Source: Porpolomopsis calyptriformis
Taxonomy: Eukaryota; Basidiomycota; Agaricomycetes; Agaricales; Hygrophoraceae
NCBI GenBank assembly: GCA_951640195.1
Contig: OX621170.1
Coordinates: 1,612,001 to 1,676,000 of the forward strand
DNA: 64,000 nt
Reading direction: 5' to 3'
Position numbers and translations under genes: made by a program. Every line of letters starts with the position of its first letter. The stretch's first letter is position 1. Shown piece by piece: positions 12,518 through 24,216 of this stretch. The notes beneath the pieces were generated by a model. It saw only the letters and a program-made list of their open reading frames with translations. It was not told where the DNA came from and did no database searches.

Positions 12518-13547
12518 GAAAGTTGAAAACTACACTAACCTCAACACCTGACACTTTGGACGAACAACCCCCCTCTTTTCCTACCCCTTATCAACATGTC
12601 CGACATCGACGAGGTCAAGTCTGTTCTTGAACAGATCAACCAGCGCCTTATTACCCTCAAGCAAAATGCAAATCCTGCTACCGCTCTTGAGGGTCAGATA
12701 GGAGCCTTATCCATGCATTTGGAGGAACATCATGGGGAGCTCAATGATGAAATCACTGCCTTGGAAGAGCGCCTTACCCAAGTCACCTCCCTAACATCCT
12801 CCCCTCCAACTACGACCTCCGAATGAATCAAGGTTGCCAAACCAACTGACTATGATGGCAGCCGTGACAAATTCCCTACCTTCTACAGAGAACTCGCCCT
12901 CTACCTTTCCATGTTCTCTAAAGCTACTGAGAGGGAGCATGTAATTATAGCGCTCTCCTTCATGAAGGCTAGGACAGCTGCCACTTAGGCTAATAACTTT
13001 GTTGACAAGATCTCCCATACTGAAGCCGATGGGAAGACCATCTCCTTTGCCACCTTTGAACAGGAGTTATGAACCGTGTTTGGAGACTCTGACCCAGGTG
13101 CCACTGCTTGTCACAAGATTAGGATTGTCAAGCAAGGAGGATCCACTGCCGATGATTTCATTACTCGCTTCGAACAGCAGGAATTCCTGACAGGCTATAA
13201 TGACACTGCTCTCATAGAAGCCTTTAAGGAAGGCCTTAATGCCCCTCTTGTGGAGAAGATATATGTACTTCCTACCATGCCAATGACTGTGCAAGATTGG
13301 AAGGACTGGGCACGAAAGCTAGACCGACAATGGCGAGAGCTTCAACAACGCCAATGACGGGACCTCCCAAGACCTCGACTACTCTGAACCCCAGATGTTG
13401 GGATGGAACGACACATGCCTCCCTCCTCGAAACCATCTCAACCATCTCAACCACAATCTTAGCCTCGCTACTATCCTTCTGCCCAATGAGAAGATGTGCC
13501 AATGGACATTGACCAGTCCAGGCAACAGCCCAAGTTCTCACCCATGC

Positions 13548-13803
13548 TGTTACATCCCAGTTCCAATGAACTCCAATGAATTCCGATGAACTCTGATTAC
13601 TCCAACAACTCCGAACACTTCGTACTTTTCACATGTCTCTTACTTATGACGTCCTCTGTTGTCACTATGTCTCAGATATAATTATCTAGCAGGTATATAA
13701 GTACTGTGTTGTTTCCCTGTATCTGTAGACAGAATATCGACTAAGTCCCGTTGTTTATCCAACTCCGATCTCCGAAATCAACTCTGAAACTTCGGACCTA
13801 ACA
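13548..13803 (+). repeat. 5' LTR of element A1
   Basis: 256 bp, TGTTACATCCC...CCTAACA. The first 70 bases are a run of short repeats of the type AACTCCGAT. A TATATAAG box lies near 13694. About 14 differences from the 3' LTR, mostly C/T and G/A at CpG sites. Confidence 0.94.
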
Positions 13804-13838
13804 GTATATTCTGTCTCTAGCTCGGGTTTTTATTCACG

Positions 13839-15065
13839 ATGACACAATGTACTCTTGAACATTTTATGGGATTTTCAACTAGAAGTCGATTATCTCTGAC
13901 CAACTCTGAAACAAGTCCTGTGTCTCCAACTACACGTATATCTGAAAGGCTTCCCACTGCTTTTCATGATTGAGAAAATCCGTTACGACCTGTAACTCTG
14001 CAGACTACTCAAGGTCAAGCATCAACTTCAGTTGAAGAGACACCTCAAGTCCAGCCAGCTCAGGAAGCTCCAGAACAGGAGACAGCTGAAGAGAGATTGA
14101 TCATGGCTTTTCAAAATATCGCCACCATCGCTCAAGCTTCTTCTGGAGCCAAACCCGCAAAATCCAAAGTCTGAGAGCCTGATCCTTTCGATGGCTCTGA
14201 TCCGATGAAACTCTGACCTTTCCTAGTTCAACTTCAATTGAATTTCAAGGTTAGGCCTTCTGCGTTTACTTCCGATGAAGCTAAGGTCAATTATGCTATG
14301 TCGTTTCTGAAGGGAATAGTGTTATCTTTATTCGAACCTTACCTTTTGGAGACTATTCCTAACCCTCTGTTGTTCCTCTCGGACTTCTCGGAGTTCTGCT
14401 CCAAGTTACAGGACCAATTCGCACCTTTGGATCCAATAGGAACTGCCAAAGTGGAATTGGAATCTTTGAAGATGTTCAATAATCAACAGATCGCCAAATA
14501 TATTGTGCACTTCAACAGGCTAGCGGTTCAAGTCCAATGGGATGTTGGAGCACTGCGGCATATCTTTTACCGTGGTCTTCCAGATCGAATCAAGGATCAA
14601 ATGTCTCAAGTCAGAAAACCAGCTACGTTGGTAGCTATGAAGGAGTTAGCTCAAACGATTGATGCAAGGTATTGGGAACATAAAGGAGAGCTTAAGCGGG
14701 ACTCCAGTCATGCTCCTGCACCTCCAACGAATGCTCCTAAACCACCTTCAACTCCAACAACACCTTCTACTTTCAAGACAACTCCTATGAAATCCACTCC
14801 GACTACCTCAACTCCGAAGTGTCCTGACCTCTCCGATAAACTCGGAAAAGATGGAAAGCTTACTCCAGCTGAACGAAAATGTCGTTTGGATAATAACTTG
14901 TGTATGTTTTGTAGATCCCCAGGTCATATGGCAAAGGAATGTCCAAAGTCAGGTTCCTCTGCTTCAAAGAAGGCTTCTGGATGTGCCACTACTGTTGCCG
15001 ATCCACCCACTCAGGAATCCCCTACTCCTATTCCGAGCGCCCCTCCGGCCGCTCCGGAAAAATAG
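13839..15065 (+). pseudogene. Element A1 gag
   Basis: 409 codons from ATG 13839 to TAG 15063, identical in length to the A2 gag. An N-terminal Ser/Thr-rich part is followed by the capsid (FTSDEAKVNYAMSFLKG, LRHIFYRGLPDRIKDQMSQV), a Pro/Thr-rich linker and a CCHC knuckle (CMFCRSPGHMAKEC near 14905). In-frame TGA stops fall at 13971, 14172 and 14214. At 13971 and 14214 the A2 copy has CGA arginine; the one at 14172 is shared by A2. The protease frame overlaps the gag end by about 125 nt in the -1 frame, consistent with the -1 frameshift common in this superfamily. Confidence 0.92.
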
Positions 15066-15517
15066 GAGGCAGTCCGCATGAGACGCAGAATGTGGACTGC
15101 GTTGAAACCGTTCCTGCATCTTCTATCGTAAAGCTCAATGCTTCCATTCCTTGCTCTGATTCCTTTTTGATCACTTTATTTATCGATTCATTATCTATTC
15201 CAACTCTTATCGATTCAGGATCCACACATTGTTTCTTGGACTTTGACTTTGTCCATTGAAACAAACTCAAAACATCTCCGCTTCCTCCAAAGCAACTCTG
15301 ATTATTTGATGGATCTCAAGGGAGAACCATTGATGTGGGAGTTATCCTCCCTGTCCGATTTCCATCTGGAGAAACTCTAGATATTGAGTTTTTGGTCACT
15401 CCATTGGATGCATCATGTTCTGCTGTTCTTGGATTCAACTGGCTTACCTGCTACAATCTGTTGATTGACTGGGTTACAAGCAGTATTTCATTCAGGACAC
15501 CAAAACCGATGTATTCG

Positions 15518-15712
15518 TGTAACAGATATGTTACATACAGCCACTGTGCTGTGTTTGTATGTATTTGTACTGGATACCTTAAGTACCGGTTACGCTTAGG
15601 TAAACAATAAGTTTACATCCCACTCCTGCTTATACCAGATTGCCCCAATACATTGGTTCTGTGCATATCCTGGTATTGAGCAAAGTGTGATAACTTATCC
15701 CCAATCCTTACA
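15518..15712 (+). repeat. 5' LTR of element B
   Basis: 195 bp, TGTAACAGATATG...CCTTACA. Five C/T differences from the 3' copy. Confidence 0.95.
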
Positions 15713-15785
15713 CTTTTTTGCACATCCACAAGAAATTGTGGAATATCTGTGTAAATCAACTTTGATTGAAAAAGCTTCCCTGTCG

Positions 15786-18700
15786 ATGACACGGCCTCCG
15801 TCAATGACGAAGACCCACATGAAGACTCGAATCATGCGGGCCTCAACGGCACGCAACTCGCAAGGCAAACTGCCTGACGACGACGACCTGGGAACGGCGC
15901 AGATGAGCACCGTTGCTGATTCCGGCGTGCCACATCACGACCTCAGCGACACCCAAAGACGGCCAGCGTTGGCCATAAATTCACCCCAGAGTGAACGAAT
16001 ACATCATGCCAACTTAGATGATAGCAGTTCCCAACTTATGGAAAGAGAGGAGTCATCAGTGACGACAAGTCAGCGTGTAAGTATGACAATTGACCCAACA
16101 CTCAATACGTTAATACACACCCTCACTGAGGGTCAAATGAGGACAGGAGTCCCTTCCTCATCACGAAACCTGAATGAACGAGAATACATTCATCAAATGT
16201 TAAATCTATTACAGCGTGATGAAATAGACGATCAATATGAGCGACGAGACCCGTTGCCCACACCCAGTCAGATGTCGACTGTGACATGTACTAAGAGACG
16301 AAAAGAAAAGCACCCGCAGAACCGCGAGGCACCGAGCGAGATACTCTCCGACGTAGTTGATAGGGTCAATGCACTCATTCAGACAAGAACAGGTGGAATT
16401 AGTTGTGATGAATTCATGAGGCTAGCCAACGACCTTAACAAGGTTACAGTGCATAAGAATAGCGACAACACCTGTCGAAATAAGACGGATACAACCATTC
16501 ATCCAGATAGGGACGAGGAAGATGAACTTCTGCAACAAGCGGAAGCTGAGCTTCGCCGTCCTCGACAAGAAGATGAGGTGAGTTCCGTCTATCAGAGATG
16601 GTGAGCCGTGGCTGATTGAGTCGATAAACATCGACATGGAAGTAAGAAAAGGAACGACCAGAACAGATCGTTCGAACAAGAAAACGAAGTGGCCTTGAGA
16701 CTGGTAACATTCACACTCAAGGATAGAGTGGCCATCCAAAGGTTGAGAAATGGCAACATCCGTGAAACTGAAAGATCCGGCCTGGACAATCAAGGCATCG
16801 CCTTCGACGCTTCTGGAGAAACCATAGATTTATGGGCAGAAGGACAAAATGAGCAGTCCAAACGAGACCGCAGGCTGCCCTCAGATAGAAGGCGGTATCA
16901 CCAGTCAGATGACGGTGATTCAGATGACCCAGATCAAGGATCGTCTTCTAATGATGAGTCCGATCGTAGCGAAACGACGGACACTGGAAGTGACCAGTCG
17001 AGGAATCGACCATCCGATGCTACCGGACATGGTAGTAAGAGAACGTCTAAACAGACATCAAAAACAACAAAATGACACAGAAGTTGTAGCCGTAAACCTC
17101 ATAGATATGAGGGGAAAGATCGACCCTCTGATTACCTCAGAGATATTCATCGTAAATATCATAAATTAATTGATGAACAAGTGGGCAAACCACTGAAAGG
17201 AAACCTATCCGGTCTCCAAACCTCATCTCCTAAACTGCCTACTCCAAAAGAGTATAGCGGTGAGGAGGACATTGAGAAATTTGATGGGTAGCTTCAATCA
17301 TTCTTGAGATGGTTGAAATTGTCCAACTATGCTGGACCTAATGCTGAGCCAGAGTGTATCACTTTAACAGCTATTTATCTTGCGGACAAAGCAAGACAAT
17401 GGTTCAACAACAATGTCGACAGCGTGTCTAGGCAGAAATGCCAATGGACATTTAAAGAGGTCATCACCGGATTGTATGACTGGTTCATTTATGAAGCATC
17501 CATACAGGATGCTACGATGAAATTCTATTTGAGAAAGTACACCACGGAAGGTGGTGTCTCAGGATTCTTCTATGACCTTGAGAGGTACGCAGGTCGTATG
17601 ATACACGAGCCTGACTCATATACGTTTAAAACCCAATTGCTATTGGGTCTACCTGCAAGGATAACTGACGCAGTTGTCCAGAAAGACGTTACCACTGAAA
17701 CCTCATCACTTGAGATGATCCTCAAAGTTGCTCGATGTGTTGAAGAGAGCATTCAAATAAAGCATTGCTACAATGAGCGACACAAGGCGACATCTGGAGT
17801 AACCAGTCAGCCAAAAGCAACCGCGAATATGTGGCAGCCAACAAATCAGACGATGAATAAAGAGACGCCATCGTACTTGAAGCCAGCGTACAATAAGTAC
17901 GCTAACAAAAGAGGTCCATACTGACTGTATAGACTGACTGACAACCGTCAGCCTTACAGACTACCGCCAAATAGACCTAGCGGTTCTGGAAGTAAACCGA
18001 CACCGCAGGCGCCGGCACATAATAGGAACCAGATGGGATCATCTGGTGTGAAATGCTACGCATGTGGCAAATTTGGCCATTATGCGACCAATCCGAAATG
18101 TCCCAATTTTGGGAAGCCCCGAATGGCAGCAATCCAAGAAGGGGAGGATGCATTCAAAACGGTAGCAGAAGATGCTATTGACGAGAATGACCAAGAGGCA
18201 GATGAGCCTCACCACAACTACAGAATTGTAGTTGAGGAAGAAGAGGACGATCCTTTACAAGGATTGCAGTATACATCACAAGGTGAAGAGTATCACCTCC
18301 AAGAATATGATGAGTATGAGGAGTACTCACAAGAGGAAGACAACAATAACATCATCAATGAACAGATACATTCAATCCGAGAAATGAGTAACCATACTTG
18401 TGAATTGATAGCGTCTATAAACAACAAACAAGTGTTCAAAGAGGACACTCAACCCAAACCATGGATTCGTAAGTCCAGCAGACAGCAGGACCACCCAGCG
18501 AAACTGAGCACGAAAGTAAGGCCTTTAGTGGCTCGCATGGAATTAAACAGCCTCGTAGCCATTGTAATGTTCGATACAGGCAGCACTTCTGATGCCATTA
18601 GCCCAGAATTTGCGAGAGTTGCAAATTTGAAGATATATCAATTGAAGCACCCTGTTCTGATCCAACTAGGATGCCGCGGTAGCAGATTGTGGATTAACTA

Positions 18701-20703
18701 TGGTACTTACTATCCCGTGTGATACGAAAGTATCACTAAGAAATACTATTTCGATATTGTAAATATCAACAGATTCGACGCTATAATTGGCATCGGATTC
18801 ATGCGTGAATTCGAAATTACGCTAGAGCCTAGCACGAACCAAATAATGGTCCACAGGGTAGCTGCTCCCACTCTAACTGAAGGGGAGGAAAATGATGAAA
18901 TCATGTGCAGACAATCGCTGCGACAAACTGAACAAAGGTCTGCTGAATGACTAGCAGATACAGAACCTTTCGGTTCTGCAGGGAAGACATCCAGACAGGA
19001 CATCATAGAAACAGACAAACCAAAAGAGTTTGTTGAGGAGTTTTCAAGAAAAAGGTGTTCAGATACAAACACAAAGAAAATAAAAGAGAGTACCCCTACC
19101 GGGTCTAATGAAAAGATGCTACTGAGTGTAGCTCAAATTGCTCAACCAAACGAAAGGACTGAAACATCCCTAACACACGAGGACAGACCTTGCCTTTGAG
19201 CCAAATGGATCGAAGCATGCCAAGATATCATGCACGGAGTACCTGAGGAATTACCTCCAGTACGTGGTGTCAATCACCACATACCTCTTATCGACGAAGA
19301 TAAGAAGTACAATTATTACCTTCTGAGATGTCTGGACTCGCTAAAGCCTCAGCTTATGGTGAAGATCGCGTGGTACATGCGCGCTGGATGGTGGGAATAG
19401 GTGCAAACTGATCAAGCAGCTCCGATGCTGTGCATTCCAAAGAAGAATGGCACTCTACAGACACCAATTGATTGTCGTAAACACAACGACAATACTTTGA
19501 AGGACGTTACGCCCTTTCCTGACCAAGACCAGATCAGATATGATGTGGCCGGCAGAACAATAAGGTCAAAAATTGACCTATCAGATGCTTATGAGCAGGT
19601 ACAGACAGTACCTGAAGACATGCATAAAAGCGCGTTTGCAACTATATATGGCACCTACGTGAGCCATACAATGCAGATAGGAGACTGCAACGCACCCGCT
19701 ACGTTTCAGTGGGTAATGACAATGATCTTTCAAGACTTTATCGGCATATTCATGCATGCCTATCTCGACGATCTTTTCATCTATAGTGCTTCCATCTTGG
19801 AGCACGAAAAACACTTGGGTCTTGTGTTTGGTAAACTACAAGAATACAAGTTCTACCTCCAAGAGGAGAAGTGCGAACTGTACGCCGATGTGATCGACTG
19901 TCTAGGTCATAAGATAGACAACAAAGGGCTACACACAGATGCCGATAAAATGGCAAGAATACACGATTGGCAACAGCCACGCAATTACAATGATGTCCAG
20001 AAATTTATAGGACTCATGCAATATCTGGCGCATTTCCTGCCAGATATCTCAAGTTATACAGGGCCGTTAGTAGCCATGACAGCAAACGGGCAACCATTCG
20101 CGTGGAGACCAATCCACGATAAATGCTTTGAAACGATAAAGCAGATATGCTGCTTGACACCTATACTAGTGCCGATACATCACAAGAAAGATGAACCCAT
20201 ATGGGTCATCTGCAATACCTCAATACATGGCATCGGCGCAATGTACGGACAAGGTCCTACCTGGCAAACCTGCAGACCAGCAGGATTTATGTCGCGAAAG
20301 TTTACAGATGCTCAATGGAATTACCAAATGTTTGAGCATGAAATGATCGCGATACTTGAAGCCCTCCTTAGGATATCGGGTTCACGTTGTGACCGACCAT
20401 CAAGCTCTTGAGTTCTTCAAGATGCAAAGACACCTGTCTAACCGACAAGCCTGTTGGATGGAATACCTGTCAAGATTTGACTTTGACATAACATATGTCA
20501 AAGGGCAACTGAATAAAGTTGCCGATGCATTATCATGTTATTATGAAAGTGATACATGGTATGATGCTCATCCTATGAGCAAATACATAGACGTAGATAT
20601 ACGTCTAGACCCAGAAAAGGATGATCTTCCTTGGGATCATCTAAATGAAATTAATACTGGAGCCATCAAAATGAAGGCTATCCAGGTCGTCGAAGACATT
20701 CAA
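15786..20703 (+). pseudogene. Element B gag-pol, part 1: Gag, protease, RT, RNase H
   Basis: From ATG 15786 to about 20410 one frame holds gag, protease and RT, so B appears to use a fused Gag-Pol rather than a frameshift. A charged N-terminal Gag domain is followed by the capsid core (YSGEEDIEKFDG near 17250, then LADKARQWFNNNVDSV), a CCHC knuckle (CYACGKFGHYATNPKC near 18055), a very acidic linker (18170-18340) and a protease (FDTGSTSDAISPEF near 18575). RT shows MLCIPKKNGTLQTPIDCRKH, KIDLSDAYEQV and YLDDLFIYS near 19760. RNase H continues after a frameshift near 20370 (VVTDHQALEFFKM). About nine in-frame stops occur (for example 16602, 16617, 17073, 17289, 17922, 18720, 19197 and 19398), all one transition from a sense codon. 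Confidence 0.9.
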
Positions 20704-22637
20704 TGACGCCGAAGTAATCGTCTTCTCGAAAGAGAAGAAGATAGAGATGCGCAAGCGGCAGTGCTCACGCTAGTTCCGATTCCAGAAATGGAACCAATGA
20801 AAAAATTGAGATTGTCCCCAGATGATCCAACAATATTCCAATCCTGTAAACGGGGAGAGAACTTGTGCGCTTGTATAGAGTGTGATGAATTGCTGACAGT
20901 AGAGATTTGCAGAGGATACATATCTAATGCATTATTCAGCAAGGTTCTCGAGAACCCTGATCACCATAAGGCATTCACTGTCCGTGAAGGCCTGATTTTG
21001 TTAGGTGCGAAGCAGGACTCAGGTCTTCACTCTGGGAGGTCCAATGTGGGTCTTAGCCAATGCAAACAAGGAAGTTGGCAAGTCCAAGTTGTGGTTCAAC
21101 CTAGAGAAGTACAAGCAATTCCGAGCTGCCTATATTTACCCTAGCTGAGTCCGAAAATGTGATTATGTAATCAATCCATGGAACAATTGTGTAAGCAATG
21201 ATTAAGTGTAAAAGATAAGATAAGAAAGATAAGAAGGAGTGACAAATGTCACACTTGTGACCGTGACTCGACCGGTCGGGTAACAGTCACGTTGTGACAG
21301 CGTGACAATCGCAGCATCGAAAATGATAGTAAAGAGAACTGGCACACAGAAAGGAAATAATAACCAAAAAAGAGACTCATCGTAACAGATTTGGTCCAAG
21401 AATTTGGGAGGAGAGGAAGTACTATGTATCCCATCTGCAAAGATGGGGCAAGAGTCAATCTTCGGCCTGATCATTGATCAAGCACACTCAATAGTGGGCC
21501 ATTTTGGTCCACAATGTACTGCCGACTATGTAAGACGATAGTACTGGTGGCCTAAGATATTTAGCCACGTTAAACAATTCTGCAAGTTGTGTCAGAGTCA
21601 TTTGTCGAATAACATCAATGATCCACCTAATTCCGGTGAATACTAAAACGAAAGCGTCAGAGCTTTCATGGATCTACTTAAAAGAAGTAGTAAGGCTTCA
21701 CGGCCTTCCTGAAAGTATAGTCTCAGACAGAGACTCGAAATTTACCTCCAAATGGTGGAGCGAACTTCACAGGCTCTTAGGAGCTAAACTATTGATGTCT
21801 ACATCTTTCCATCCTCAGACAGATGGTGCAACTGAACGAGCTAATCGTTCAATAGGTCAAATCCTCTGAGCAACTGTAAGCTCGGATCAATGAGACTGGA
21901 TCGCAAAGATACCAATAACTGAATTCGCGATTAATGCGAGTATTAGTGAAGCTACAGGCTTCGCCCCGTTCGAGCTGAATGGAGCATATATGCCTGCTAT
22001 GATTAAGCAGGTAGAAAATACTGCTGAAACACCGCCAGGTGGCTAAGCATTTGCTCAACAAGCGCTGCAGAATCTGGCAGCTGCTCACAACGTGATTATT
22101 GCGTATCGCGTATTTCAAAGACACTACGCTAATCAGTATAGAAGGGAAAAACTGTCGATTAAAGTAAATGACCTTGTGTACCTATCGACTAAGAACCTTA
22201 AACTACCGCAAGGTAGAGCAGGGAAACTACTGCCAAGGTTCGTTGGGCCATACAAAGTCGTACGGGCCTTTCCTAATGAATCCAACTATGAGTTGGAACT
22301 CCCCGACGAGCTCGTGAAGCAATGGATTCATCCGCGCTTTCACATAAATTTGCTGCGTCCGCACCATCCGAATGATGATGCATTATTCCCTAACCGAGCA
22401 TCAGTAGATGCTTATGACTTCGGTGAACCACTTCAAACTGAATGGTTAGTCGACGAAATAGTCGGCCATAGGTGGGACAACCGAAAACTCGAGTTGGAGG
22501 TTTGTTGGAACCTCGGAGACACGACTTGGGAGCCCATCTCATCATGTAAAGAGCTTAGTGCTCTAGATAAATATCTAACCCTAATGGGTATAGATACCCC
22601 TATTCAACTGCTGAGATGGCCAGTTAAGAGGCACTGA
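20704..22637 (+). pseudogene. Element B pol, part 2: integrase and chromodomain, with internal deletion
   Basis: After the RNase H tail and the solo LTR the integrase finger remnant is seen (GHFGP-like near 21500, CKLCQS near 21585). The sequence then jumps to ITSMIHLIPVNTKTKASELSW, so the segment that should carry the first catalytic Asp (normally about 50 residues) is missing. The second Asp (VSDRDSKF) and the Glu region (HPQTDGATERANRSI) remain. The C-terminal chromodomain-like block has WLVDEIVGHRWDNRKLELEV and ends at TGA 22635. The deletion would abolish integration by this protein. Confidence 0.87.
20999..21387 (+). repeat. Solo LTR, copy 2, inserted in element B
   Basis: 389 bp, TGTTAGGTGCG...CGTAACA, flanked by GATTT at 20994-20998 and 21388-21392. 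It is the same family as 194-2742 but without the mariner insertion, and so supplies that element's empty target site near 21110. It contains about 37 bp (around 21262-21299, with an ACTCGACCGGTCGGG core) absent from the other copy. Confidence 0.9.
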
Positions 22638-23050
22638 ATGCCGACCACACTCAGAGCCTTGAGGCATGCCAACGAGCACACCTCGTATGTGCGCTAAACC
22701 GAGTGCGACTGATAATTGCCTTAATCGGCAATCAATGGACTGGACATACCCAATCCAGTGGTGGACTCACCCCAATTTGGGTAGTTAGAGGCACCAAAAT
22801 GATGCTACAAGTCTAAGCGTGACTTGTATAAAAGCATGACAAACAAAAAACAATGGTAGAAAATTTTCTACCCCGTACGACGATGTCGAATGAAAATAGC
22901 ACACCCACAAGTGTAAGAGCAAGCCCCCACCTCGTGGACCCAAGACCACTGGAAATGGTGGAAGACAATGGGGATCAGCTAATGGCTGGTCCCGACGAAG
23001 TCATCAGACCCCCGCGCCAGACACGGCATGGGCCCTCTTCTGAAGGGGAG

Positions 23051-23307
23051 TGTTAGGTCTGAAGTTTCGGAGTTGAATTCAGAGATCAGAGATGAATAAA
23101 CAATGGGACTTAGTCGATATTCTGTCTACAGATACAGGGGAAAAAACGCAGTACTTATATACCTGCTAGATAATTATATCTGAGACATAGTGACGACAGA
23201 GGACGTCATAAGTAGGAAACATGTGAAAAGTACGGAGTGTTCGGAGTTGTCGGAGTAATCGGAGTTCATTGGAATTCATTGGAGTTTGTTGGAACTGGGA
23301 TGTAACA
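23051..23307 (-). repeat. 3' LTR of element A2
   Basis: 257 bp. On the minus strand the polypurine tract AAGAGGGAGATAC (23308-23320) precedes it. About 13 differences from the other LTR, all but one transitions. Confidence 0.95.
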
Positions 23308-23431
23308 GTATCTCCCTCTTAAGGGCGAGCCCTCGAGACCGCATATTGGACTTGACCATATTTGGTAATGACCAAGAAATCAGAGTTTTGGAATGTAGCG
23401 GATTTCGGAGAATCGTCGGAGTTTGAAATCG

Positions 23432-23445
23432 CAACATATATAATA
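23432..23445 (+). promoter_or_regulatory. TATA box of the antisense accessory gene
   Basis: ACATATATAATAAGG lies about 40 bp before ATG 23477, outside the LTR. A1 has the matching ACATATATAATGAGG upstream of its copy on the minus strand. This suggests that the antisense gene has its own promoter. Confidence 0.6.
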
Positions 23446-23476
23446 AGGTCTGGCGGACCACCCTTCTTCATTAACA

Positions 23477-24169
23477 ATGCCCACTCGCAAAGAAATCCAA
23501 GCTCAACTCGCACAGCTTCAAGTCTTGCTCGAAAATGAAGAACAACGAGAGCGCAAGGAAGCGGAGCAAGCGGAGGAGGCCCGGAGGGCGGAGGAGGCGG
23601 CTCAAATAGCGGAGGAGGCGGAGATGGCGGCGGAGGAAAGATCAGGGCAAGAGGCCTTGATCAGACGACCGTAAGTATTTTCTTTTTATCCGCTTTATTC
23701 CAGAGTTAACCAGAGTTCGTTTAGGAGGGCTCCGTGCGAGCCTTGCATCAAGAAAGGGAGTGCGGAGGGGTGTGTGTGGCCGACTGGACAGGGGAAGGCC
23801 CAGAGTTGTACCACCTGCCAACAGGTGAAGGCCAAATGCTGGGTTGGGGAAGAACCAGCAAAAAGAAAGCGCGTCCGGAACACCATGGAGGAACCAGAGC
23901 ACGGCGGAAAAAGGCAACAGGGAAATGTGGAGTCGTCGGAGATGGCGATTTTGAGGGAGGAGTTGCAGGGAGTTCAGGGGGAGATGAGGAAGATGAGGAT
24001 GGAGATGAAGAGAATGAGGGAGTCCATGGAGAGGACTGAGGAGTTATTAGATGGGGATTATAAGGACAGTGGAGAAAGTGGAGAAAGTTCGGAGGTGTCA
24101 GAGGAATCGGAGATGTCAGAGGAGGAGGAATTACCCATAAGGGATGTAGAAATAGTCCCTTTGGAATAG
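23477..24169 (+). CDS. Antisense accessory protein of chromovirus family A (coiled coil plus Cys cluster)
   Basis: Two exons (23477-23670 and 23725-24169) joined by a GT-AG intron give 212 residues with no stop. It lies between pol and the 3' LTR, opposite to pol. Residues 1-60 form a Glu/Gln/Arg/Ala-rich helix. At the splice junction begins a cysteine cluster (CEPC, then C eight residues on, then CTTCQQVKAKC). The last part has the C-x2-C-x6-C spacing of half a fungal Zn2Cys6 cluster. A basic patch KRKRVR follows, then a second coiled coil (REELQGVQGEMRKMRMEM) and a Ser/Glu-rich acidic tail. Inference: a nuclear DNA- or chromatin-binding protein, perhaps a regulator of the element. The same gene is present but broken in A1. 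I do not recognise a described family. Confidence 0.78.
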
Positions 24170-24216
24170 ATAATGAATTTTTTGAATTGAAGAAAAATAA
24201 ATAAGAGTGAAAGAAA

